From Selenomonas sp. (GTDB lineage: Bacteria > Bacillota_C > Negativicutes > Selenomonadales > Selenomonadaceae), in contig JAGAYB010000090.1 in NCBI GenBank assembly GCA_017940705.1, forward strand, positions 1 to 5,121: a stretch of 5,121 nt of DNA, given 5' to 3'. The notes below the pieces were generated by a model, which made no database searches, was not told the DNA's origin, and saw nothing but the letters and a program-made list of their open reading frames with translations. Position numbers and translations under genes: made by a program. Shown in pieces: positions 1-5,121 of the stretch; the first letter of the stretch is position 1; each line of letters opens with the position of its first letter.

Positions 1-1134
1 ATAATCGCCCAGCGGTTCCGGGGAATACGCGCCCAAAAACACAGCGCCGGCATGTCTTATCTCCGGCAGAAGCTTAAATGGTTCTCTGGTTAAAAGCTCC
101 AAATGCTCCGGTGCCGAGGTGTTGGCAAAACGCAAAGCCTGCGCCATATCATCGGCAATGACAATCAGGCCATTGCGTTCTATTGATGCCCGGGCGATTT
201 CCTGCCGGGGCAGCTTTTGCAGCTGGCTTTCCGCCTCCAGCGCCACCTGCCGGGCTAAAGTTTCACTGTCGGTAATGACAATGCTGGACGCTAATGGGTC
301 ATGCTCTGCCTGACTGAGCATATCGGCCGCCGTATAAACCGGATCTGCCGAATCATCCGCCACAATGAGGATTTCACTGGGGCCGGCCAGCATATCAATA
401 TCCACATGACCGTAGACTTCTTTCTTGGCCAGAGTCACAAAGATATTACCCGGGCCGGTTATTTTATCCACTCTGGGAATGCTTTCCGTACCAAAGGCCA
501 TGGCGGCAATGGCCTGAGCGCCGCCGATTTTGTAGATTTTCTGCACGCCGGCCAGTCTAGCGGCAATCAGTACATAGGGATTGATGGCGCCGTTTTTCGG
601 CGGCACCATCATAATGATTTCCCCCACACCGGCCACCACTGCCGGCATGGCGTTCATAATCACCGAGGATGGATAAGCTGCCGTACCGCCGGGGACATAG
701 ATGCCCACCCTGTCCAAAGGAATCAGGGACTGGCCTAAAAGGGAACCATGCTCACGGTATGTCATCCACGAATTGGGCTTTTGCTCTTCATGATAACGGC
801 GCACATTTTCCGCAGCTTTCTTTAGGGATTCGACCACCGCAGGGTCTGCCTGCTTTTCAGCTGCGGCAAATTCTTCATCTGTTACCAGTAAATCCTTGAT
901 ATCACAGTCTACTTTATCAATGAGTTTGGTATAACGCAGTACCGCCTTATCACCTTCCAAGCGCACATCATGGACAATCTGCGCCACAAGTTCTGCCGCC
1001 GTCATATCCTTGCCAAATGTGTCCTTATTGGCCGCCCGGATTTTCGGGCTCAGTTCCACCTCATCAAAGGAGGGTTTCTGCAACAGCCGGCTGACAGCCG
1101 CCTCACCTATCTCACTTGCCTTAACTATTCTCAT
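1..1134 (-). CDS. hisD: Histidinol dehydrogenase, C-terminus cut off by the window edge
   Basis: HisD is the cytosolic, zinc- and NAD-dependent enzyme that oxidises L-histidinol through histidinal to L-histidine, the last two steps of the pathway. The 378 visible codons start MRIVKASEIGEAAVSRLL. They include the family signature IDMLAGPSE (residues 246-254), the QAEH zinc-ligand segment (Q275, H278), the SAPEH catalytic pair (E343, H344) and the start of the GDY motif (D377, the third zinc ligand by analogy to E. coli HisD). The open frame runs off the left edge. Roughly the last 50-70 residues are missing, including the C-terminal histidine zinc ligand known from the family. The ATG overlaps the hisG stop as ATGA (1134-1131). 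A GGAGG lies 7 nt upstream (1146-1142), inside the hisG end, which supports this start and translational coupling. No frameshift is seen. Identification is very secure. Confidence 0.97.
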   Translation of the reverse strand, partial: MRIVKASEIGEAAVSRLLQKPSFDEVELSPKIRAANKDTFGKDMTAAELVAQIVHDVRLEGDKAVLRYTKLIDKVDCDIKDLLVTDEEFAAAEKQADPAVVESLKKAAENVRRYHEEQKPNSWMTYREHGSLLGQSLIPLDRVGIYVPGGTAAYPSSVIMNAMPAVVAGVGEIIMMVPPKNGAINPYVLIAARLAGVQKIYKIGGAQAIAAMAFGTESIPRVDKITGPGNIFVTLAKKEVYGHVDIDMLAGPSEILIVADDSADPVYTAADMLSQAEHDPLASSIVITDSETLARQVALEAESQLQKLPRQEIARASIERNGLIVIADDMAQALRFANTSAPEHLELLTREPFKLLPEIRHAGAVFLGAYSPEPLGDY

Positions 1135-1796
1135 TTCATTGCCTCCGCTTCCAGAACCTTGCGCAAGTCCTCTACCAAACTGTGAATACGGTCAAATTTC
1201 AGCTTGAAGCTCACCCTGTTGGCAATAAGACGGGCAGTGGCCTCCTGAATCGCCACGATTTCCTCCAAGTCATTTTCTCTGAGGGTAGTACCCGTTTCAA
1301 CAATATCCACAATACTTTCCGATAAGCCCACAATGGGGCCCAGCTCAATAGAGCCGTTCATCTTTATATACTCCATCTGCATGCCCTGCTGACGGAAGAA
1401 TTTTTCCGCGATATGCGGAAATTTGGTGGCTACCCGGGTGTGATTGTAGTCCATGAGCTTGGCCCTTTTTTTCGCCTTGGGCACTGCCATCATCAAATGA
1501 CATTTGCCAAAGCCCATGTCTAATAGCTCATATACATCCTTTTCGGTTTCCAAAAGAACATCCTTGCCGATGACGCCGATATCTGCCGCCCCGTATTCCA
1601 CATAGGTTGGCACATCCGCTGTCTTGGCCACGATGAACCTGATTTTCTTTTCTTCATTGCTGATGATGAGTTTACGGGATTTATCTGATAACCCCTCTGC
1701 CGTATAGCCGACCTTTCCGAGTACGTCGGCGGCCAGACTAAAAAGCTTTCCCTTCGGCAGGGCAATGGTAATATAATCCATTTCTGCTGACTGCAT
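1131..1796 (-). CDS. hisG: ATP phosphoribosyltransferase, catalytic subunit (short form)
   Basis: HisG condenses ATP with PRPP to give N1-(5-phosphoribosyl)-ATP, the committed and feedback-controlled first step of histidine synthesis. The 221-residue protein shows the family core: ALPKGKL (residues 12-18), ADIGVIGKD (71-79), RVATKFP (121-127) and the PRPP-binding loop VDIVETGTTL (163-172). It ends soon after the catalytic fold and lacks the roughly 80-residue C-terminal regulatory domain of long HisG. It is therefore the short HisG(S) form, which needs HisZ as regulatory partner; hisZ is encoded in the same operon. The start at 1796 is chosen because GGAGG (1807-1803) lies 6 nt upstream. An internal ATG at 1781 (MDYITIALPKG) would have no such site. 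It follows the HD-domain gene by 31 nt and overlaps hisD by 4 nt. Confidence 0.97.
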   Translation of the reverse strand: MQSAEMDYITIALPKGKLFSLAADVLGKVGYTAEGLSDKSRKLIISNEEKKIRFIVAKTADVPTYVEYGAADIGVIGKDVLLETEKDVYELLDMGFGKCHLMMAVPKAKKRAKLMDYNHTRVATKFPHIAEKFFRQQGMQMEYIKMNGSIELGPIVGLSESIVDIVETGTTLRENDLEEIVAIQEATARLIANRVSFKLKFDRIHSLVEDLRKVLEAEAMK

Positions 1797-1827
1797 AACA
1801 GGCCTCCAATTCTATCTTTATGACAAG

Positions 1828-2349
1828 TCAATTCAAATCATCCGCCTGCCGCAAAATCGTAAGTTCCCAGGAATCTTCTTCCCGTGGTGCGGCATGATGG
1901 CGCCGGATGATTTCTGCTTCCCTGAGCAGGCCTATTTCTGTTAGTTTTTCTGCCCCTATCTCAGGATGATTGTAGTAAATATATAAAATGCGGCTTATAT
2001 AATTGCCCGTGTTTCTTGCCGCTGCCCTGTCCCTTGACCACTGCGGCAGCAAGCGGTTAAACAGCACAGCCCAGACCTTTCCCCATATATCCAAATCGCC
2101 TTTGACACGGCCTACATCGTGGAGCAGGGCAGCCCTGATTAAAAGCGCCCTGTCGCCTGCCGCTGGCGCATATTCACTCAAGTTTATCGCTGTCCTCGTC
2201 ACGCGCAGGGCATGATACTGGTCAGCCGGGTGCATGGCATAAAACAGGTGCAGAGCTGCTGGCGGCAGCTTCTCTTCTATAAACTTTCTGTCCGCCACTG
2301 ACAGTTTAGCGCTTATTGCGCGGTAAAACTGCTTTACACGCTGTGTCAT
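1828..2349 (-). CDS. HD-domain phosphohydrolase of unknown substrate, within the his operon
   Basis: This 173-residue soluble protein has no signal peptide or membrane segment. It carries the conserved HD-superfamily metal-site pattern: H46 (in QYHALRV), H77-D78 (in ALLHDVGR), H128 (YYNHPEIGA), H151-H152 (RRHHAAP) and D170/D171 (LRQADDLN) close to the C-terminus. The full His/Asp set suggests an active metal-dependent phosphohydrolase or phosphodiesterase. The HD fold is also used by YqeK (Ap4A hydrolase) and by (p)ppGpp hydrolases, but I do not recognise this protein as either. Its ATG overlaps the hisZ stop (ATGA, 2349-2346). I see no Shine-Dalgarno sequence just upstream, so translation probably depends on ribosomes finishing hisZ. 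It lies between the two genes of the split ATP phosphoribosyltransferase. That suggests a role tied to histidine or nucleotide metabolism, but this is inference from position; the substrate cannot be read from the sequence. Confidence 0.85.
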   Translation of the reverse strand: MTQRVKQFYRAISAKLSVADRKFIEEKLPPAALHLFYAMHPADQYHALRVTRTAINLSEYAPAAGDRALLIRAALLHDVGRVKGDLDIWGKVWAVLFNRLLPQWSRDRAAARNTGNYISRILYIYYNHPEIGAEKLTEIGLLREAEIIRRHHAAPREEDSWELTILRQADDLN

Positions 2350-3530
2350 GATATGTACACGAGCTTTGCATAATTCTTGCCCTGACAGGCGGCCTGTGCC
2401 TCGGCCTCACTCTGAGCCGTTACGGCAAGTTCTACCTGCAGTCCTTCATGGCGAAGTTCTGCGGCCTTTAATATGGCCTCCTCTTCCCGGCCGGCACTGT
2501 AGCCCACATATACATCCCGCGGCAGGCTGTGGCAGGAAATATGCTGCCGTTCCAGCGTGAGCAGCACACGTTCAATCCCGAGGCCAAAGCCCGTAGCCGG
2601 ACAGGCATTGCCAAAATCTGCCAGCAGATGGTCATAACGGCCGCCGCCGCACAGGGGATACCCCATCCCCGGAGCATAAACTTCAAAGACCATGCCGGTA
2701 TAGTAGCTGAAATCCCGGATAATCCCCAAATCAAAGCGTACATATTTTTCCACCTTATAACTCTTTAGCAGGCGGTAAATGGCGGCGATATTATCAAGTG
2801 CCCGGCGGCTCTGCTCATTCAACGCCCAGTCATAAGCCTTGCGCAGGACTTCCTCCCCACCGTTAAGCAGGGGCAGCTCCTTTAAAACGGCCTTGGCATT
2901 TGCCGGTAATGACAGCCCATCCACCAGCTGATTGAGGTCTACAAGATTGCGCCGTTCCATCGCCGCCTTGATGTCAGCCTGAACCGCAGCCGGCAGCTGA
3001 TACTGATTGAAGATGCCGTTCAAAAACTCAACCTGCCCGAGGCACACGGTAAAATCCGTCAGGCCTGAGCACAAAAGTCCCGTAATGGCCAGTGCCACAA
3101 CTTCGGCATCGGCAGCCGGGCTAGCAGAACCCATAAGTTCCACACCGGCCTGATAAAATTCACACTGCCGTCCGGCCTGCGTCTGCTCAAAACGAAAAAC
3201 GCTGCTGATATAGGAAAGCTTCAACGGCAGGTTTTCTTCCTGCAATCTGGTACTAACCATTCTGGCAATGGGAGTTGTCATTTCATGGCGCAAGGCCAAG
3301 GTCTGATTATCCTTGTCGAAGAGCTTAAACAAACTTTTGGACACGCCCTGAGAACTGCCCAGAACCAATGTGTCCAGATACTCGATGGTGGGCGTTACCA
3401 CTTCATCGTAGCCCCATTTAGCAAATAGTTCTGCCAGCCGTGCCTCCAGCATACGTTTGCTGGCTGCTTCGCCTGGCAGATAATCCCTGGTTCCATAGGG
3501 AATTTTCAGCACACCGCTATTTTTTTCCAT
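2346..3530 (-). CDS. hisZ: ATP phosphoribosyltransferase regulatory subunit, HisRS paralogue
   Basis: HisZ is a catalytically inactive relative of histidyl-tRNA synthetase. It binds short HisG and gives the complex activity and histidine feedback control. The 394-residue product keeps the class II synthetase layout: GTRDYLPG near the N-terminus (13-20), a motif-2-like FRFEQTQAGR (112-121) followed by EFYQAGVE, SYYTGMVFEVY (275-285), CGGGRYDHL (294-302) and a motif-3-like GFGLGIERV (314-322). A short C-terminal segment ends AKLVYIS. The divergent EQTQAGRQ and YYTG regions, the length near 390 and the neighbouring short hisG favour HisZ over true HisRS. The start is uncertain by two codons. ATG at 3530 sits 5 nt after GGTGAT (3541-3536), while TTG at 3536 sits 9 nt after AGGAG (3550-3546); an in-frame TGA lies directly upstream of the TTG. 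The gene overlaps the next one by 4 nt. Confidence 0.95.
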   Translation of the reverse strand: MEKNSGVLKIPYGTRDYLPGEAASKRMLEARLAELFAKWGYDEVVTPTIEYLDTLVLGSSQGVSKSLFKLFDKDNQTLALRHEMTTPIARMVSTRLQEENLPLKLSYISSVFRFEQTQAGRQCEFYQAGVELMGSASPAADAEVVALAITGLLCSGLTDFTVCLGQVEFLNGIFNQYQLPAAVQADIKAAMERRNLVDLNQLVDGLSLPANAKAVLKELPLLNGGEEVLRKAYDWALNEQSRRALDNIAAIYRLLKSYKVEKYVRFDLGIIRDFSYYTGMVFEVYAPGMGYPLCGGGRYDHLLADFGNACPATGFGLGIERVLLTLERQHISCHSLPRDVYVGYSAGREEEAILKAAELRHEGLQVELAVTAQSEAEAQAACQGKNYAKLVYIS

Positions 3531-3569
3531 CACCAATCACCACTACTCCTCTCCCTCTGCCTGTATCGG

Positions 3570-3884
3570 TCAGCTTTTTTGCCTGTCAGCCTTGTCTGCC
3601 TGTAAACGGTCCAGAACCAGATTATAGCCATCAGCACCATAGTTAAGACACCGCTTGACCCTGCTGATGGTAGCTGTGCTGGCACCTGTTTCGGCCAGAA
3701 TATCATCATAGGTATGTCCAGCACGCAGCATGCACGCCACAGCAAACCGCTGGGCAATCGCCTTTAACTCACTGATAGTGCATATATCTTCAAAGAACTG
3801 GTACCCTTCCTCCACCGTTTCCAGCTTTAAAACTGCCTGACACAGCATATCCATCTGCGCGTCTTTCAGTTTCGGATTTACCAT
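3570..3884 (-). CDS. yerC: YerC/YecD-type TrpR-family regulator, probable histidine operon repressor (HisR-like)
   Basis: A 104-residue cytoplasmic DNA-binding protein of the TrpR superfamily, YerC/YecD branch. An N-terminal helical part (1-50, with FFEDICTISELKAIAQR) is followed by a helix-turn-helix around 57-82. That segment contains HTYDDILAETGAS and TATISRVKRCLNYG, the strongly conserved family signature. The length matches the family. As I recall, comparative genomics of Gram-positive bacteria links YerC (called HisR) to control of histidine genes. Here it is the first gene of the his operon, 39 nt before the chosen hisZ ATG (33 nt before the alternative TTG), behind a promoter with palindromes. 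It is therefore probably autoregulatory, with histidine as the likely co-repressor (inference). The start is set at ATG 3884: AGGAGG (3898-3893) lies 8 nt upstream, whereas the longer GTG start at 3893 lies inside that ribosome site. Confidence 0.92.
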   Translation of the reverse strand: MVNPKLKDAQMDMLCQAVLKLETVEEGYQFFEDICTISELKAIAQRFAVACMLRAGHTYDDILAETGASTATISRVKRCLNYGADGYNLVLDRLQADKADRQKS

Positions 3885-3898
3885 TTCCTTCACCTCCT
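3885..3898 (-). promoter_or_regulatory. Ribosome binding site that fixes the yerC start
   Basis: AGGAGG (3898-3893) runs into TGAAGGAA and then ATG at 3884, a spacing of 8 nt. The in-frame GTG at 3893 shares its first G with the Shine-Dalgarno sequence and cannot be the start used with it. Confidence 0.85.
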
Positions 3899-3921
3899 CA
3901 AGATACTTTTCATCTTTAATC

Positions 3922-3937
3922 CTTTAGTCTAGTAAAG
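3922..3937. promoter_or_regulatory. Imperfect palindrome, candidate HisR/YerC operator
   Basis: The minus strand reads CTTTACTAGACTAAAG. The two 8-nt half-sites, CTTTACTA and CTTTAGTC, agree at 6 of 8 positions with outer arms CTTTA/TAAAG. It lies about 5-20 nt after the predicted transcription start, where a bound repressor would block the his promoter. The CTAG-containing core loosely recalls TrpR operators. Assignment to the YerC-like product is inference from position and family. Confidence 0.5.
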
Positions 3938-3948
3938 TTATGCAACTT
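3935..3948. promoter_or_regulatory. Second inverted repeat over the predicted start site
   Basis: The minus strand reads AAGTTGCATAACTT: perfect 5-bp arms AAGTT/AACTT around a 4-nt centre. It abuts the -10 box, covers the predicted transcription start and overlaps the neighbouring palindrome by 3 nt. It could be a second operator half or the real one. Such short repeats also arise by chance. Confidence 0.3.
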
Positions 3949-3957
3949 ATTATAGCA
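3949..3957 (-). promoter_or_regulatory. Extended -10 promoter of the yerC-hisZ-HD-hisG-hisD operon
   Basis: A perfect TATAAT (3954-3949) is preceded by TGC, giving the extended -10 form TGnTATAAT. At 17 nt spacing the -35 position falls in the T-tract of the upstream terminator (TTTTTT, 3977-3972) and matches TTGACA poorly, so the extended -10 probably carries the promoter. The start site would be near 3941-3943, giving a leader of about 57 nt. That is too short for a T-box or a peptide attenuator. Confidence 0.75.
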
Positions 3958-3968
3958 TAAGCCATTAC

Positions 3969-4014
3969 AAAAAAAAAGCCCCCGAAAAGTTTTTCTGCTT
4001 TTCAAGAGCTTTTT
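3969..4014 (-). terminator. Intrinsic terminator of the membrane fusion protein gene
   Basis: On the minus strand the arm AAAAAGCTCTTGAAAAG (4014-3998) pairs over 17 positions with CTTTTCGGGGGCTTTTT (3989-3973). Three of these are G-U pairs, and the loop is 8 nt (3997-3990). A run of nine T follows (3977-3969), partly inside the stem. The hairpin begins 29 nt after the stop codon at 4044. The A/T flanks mean the opposite strand could also form a terminator, but no plus-strand gene needs it. Confidence 0.93.
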
Positions 4015-4043
4015 GTTTATTTTTGTTATCCACGTATGGACAT

Positions 4044-5024
4044 TTAATCTTTTATCGCAAACTGCAAAGTTGCAGTCATACCGCTTTTGAGCGTAAAGGA
4101 AGTGTCAGCCGGTAACGATACCCGTACCACTGTCATGCCGTCGCTGTCCTCGCCCTCCGGGGCTGCAATGTCCTGAATGGAACCCTGCAGCTTATGACCG
4201 TCAAGTTCATAGCTGACAAAATCGCCCAGATGAATCTTAGCGGCCTGCTCAGCCGTCAGCTTTCCTTCCAGCCAGGCATCGCTGCTTTTTTGCAGGCTGG
4301 CAATCTCCTGATTCAGCGCCACTTCACTGCCGGCAGCCACACCTTCGGTCAGGCTGATAACACCAGCCGCCTCGGCCACGATTTCCGTAGCGCCCTGATC
4401 ATTTTTGGCATTGGCTAAAGCTGCCTCCGCCTGTTTTACCTGCAGCTCGGCCTGTTTCAAAATTTCCGGGCTTGTGGGTATGACTCTGGTCTGCACCTGA
4501 GTTGTCCGCGCACTTTGCGCCGCAGCCTGAGCTGCCGCATAATTGGCAGCGGCTTCATCACGTTTGGCAGCACTTATGGCACCCATTTCAAAGAGTTCAT
4601 TCATACGCTGCATTCTCGAATAGGCATCTGCAGCCCTCTGCTGAGCGCCGCTATCCACGGCAACCGCCGGAGCCTGAGCTACCGTCATGCCCTTTTGCAG
4701 CTGTTCATAACTCTGTTTGGCCAATGCTACATTTTGTTCCAGCCCCTGAATATCCTCCGCTGTTATCTGCGGTTCAACTTTGGCAATGACTGTTCCTTCT
4801 TCTACATAATCGCCATCCTGAACCAGAACCTCTGTAATCCTGCCCTTGGTTTTCGCCGCCAGATTTACAGTCGTTCCCTTGACCACGGCGTTGTCCACCG
4901 TCATGACATTGTGCTTGTGCTGGTATAAGTACAGCCCCCCACCAGCCAGAACAGCCAACGCAATCAGGCCAATTAAGCCAAAGCGGATAAAATTCTTAGC
5001 TTTCTCGGTAACATCTACTTCCAT
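4044..5024 (-). CDS. HlyD/EmrA-like membrane fusion (periplasmic adaptor) protein
   Basis: A 326-residue adaptor of the HlyD/EmrA type, expected to link an inner-membrane exporter to an outer-membrane channel. A short cytoplasmic N-terminus (1-12) precedes one membrane segment (about 13-34). VMTVDNAVVKG (40-50) then leads into the first half of the biotinyl-lipoyl-like domain (50-85, with GRITEVLVQDGDYVEEG). An Ala/Gln/Glu-rich helical hairpin follows (about 90-210, probable coiled coil), then the second lipoyl half (213-247) and a beta-barrel region ending LKSGMTATLQFAIKD. The start is supported by AAGGGGGG (5038-5031), 6 nt upstream, and by an in-frame stop at 5054-5052. The partner transporter is not in the window, so the substrate (drug, metabolite or peptide) cannot be assigned. 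It ends at its own terminator and is a separate unit from the his genes. Confidence 0.9.
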   Translation of the reverse strand: MEVDVTEKAKNFIRFGLIGLIALAVLAGGGLYLYQHKHNVMTVDNAVVKGTTVNLAAKTKGRITEVLVQDGDYVEEGTVIAKVEPQITAEDIQGLEQNVALAKQSYEQLQKGMTVAQAPAVAVDSGAQQRAADAYSRMQRMNELFEMGAISAAKRDEAAANYAAAQAAAQSARTTQVQTRVIPTSPEILKQAELQVKQAEAALANAKNDQGATEIVAEAAGVISLTEGVAAGSEVALNQEIASLQKSSDAWLEGKLTAEQAAKIHLGDFVSYELDGHKLQGSIQDIAAPEGEDSDGMTVVRVSLPADTSFTLKSGMTATLQFAIKD

Positions 5025-5079
5025 CTATATCCCCCCTTGGGATGATAAATATCAGACTAGCCAAAGACCCGGCGCAACC

Positions 5080-5121
5080 TTTTCTGGAGCGTTTGACGCG
5101 CAGCGTCTCAGCGCAAGAAAA
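5080..5121. repeat. GC-rich imperfect hairpin at the right window edge
   Basis: TTTTCT at 5080 faces AGAAAA at the window end. The interior adds a GACGC/GCGTC stem (5095-5099 with 5103-5107, 3-nt loop), with mismatches between. The stretch 5025-5079 holds only the ribosome site of the adaptor gene, with no convincing promoter. A 22-codon frame ending TGA (5054-5052) enters from the edge and could be the tail of an upstream gene, but nothing recognisable is encoded. The hairpin could be a dispersed repeat or chance. Confidence 0.3.

Noticed and set aside
301..738. 145-codon plus-strand open frame opposite hisD
   Set aside because: It is antisense to a clearly conserved hisD, its product is low-complexity His/Gly-rich with no recognisable domain, and no ribosome site stands out.
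2346..3530. Reading hisZ as a true histidyl-tRNA synthetase (hisS)
   Set aside because: The synthetase signature residues are divergent, the product is shorter at its C-terminus, and it sits next to a short hisG, the known context of hisZ.
3530..3757. 75-codon minus-strand frame overlapping yerC and the hisZ leader
   Set aside because: It lies in another frame of the conserved yerC gene and carries no family features.
3885..3960. Possible T-box or histidine attenuator in the operon leader
   Set aside because: The leader is only about 57 nt, with no T-box sequence, no His-codon leader peptide and no terminator hairpin between promoter and yerC.
4029..4040. Small palindrome TCCACGTATGGA after the adaptor stop codon
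   Set aside because: It has only 4-bp arms, lies between the stop codon and the strong terminator, and has no plausible role.
4515..4928. 137-codon plus-strand open frame opposite the membrane fusion protein gene
   Set aside because: It is a shadow of the alanine- and glutamine-rich coding strand; the translation has no recognisable domain and the minus-strand gene explains the region.

Overview
The window reads as one continuous minus-strand block of bacterial chromosome. It holds most of the front end of a histidine biosynthesis operon and, upstream of it, a separate gene for an efflux-type membrane fusion protein. A short catalytic ATP phosphoribosyltransferase (HisG) paired with a HisRS-like HisZ, together with a YerC-type TrpR-family regulator, points to Firmicutes. 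The EmrA/HlyD-type periplasmic adaptor suggests a diderm member, most likely Negativicutes (Selenomonas-like). That placement is inferred from gene content and mixed base composition; no marker gene is present to prove it.

Layout in the direction of transcription (high to low coordinates): 5025-5121 is a short upstream stretch with a GC-rich imperfect hairpin at the window edge. 5024-4044 encodes a 326-residue HlyD/EmrA-like membrane fusion protein, closed by a strong intrinsic terminator (4014-3969). Directly after the T-tract comes an extended -10 promoter (TGCTATAAT, 3957-3949) followed by two overlapping inverted repeats that look like an operator. The histidine transcription unit then runs: yerC/hisR-like regulator (3884-3570), hisZ (3530-2346), an HD-domain phosphohydrolase of unknown substrate (2349-1828), hisG (1796-1131) and hisD (1134 to beyond the left edge).

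The genes are tightly packed: 39 nt (yerC to the chosen hisZ ATG), a 4-base ATGA overlap (hisZ/HD), 31 nt (HD/hisG) and a 4-base ATGA overlap (hisG/hisD). They are almost certainly co-transcribed and partly translationally coupled. HisG and HisZ together catalyse and feedback-regulate the first step of the pathway, and HisD catalyses the last two oxidations. The first gene probably encodes the histidine-responsive repressor acting on its own operon. There is no room for a T-box leader in the roughly 57-nt 5' UTR.

The least explained element is the HD-domain protein between hisZ and hisG. It has an apparently intact metal-binding site and is coupled to hisZ translation, but it has no recognised role in the histidine pathway. 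No stretch above 300 bases lacks a gene. I see no RNA genes, mobile elements or CRISPR arrays.
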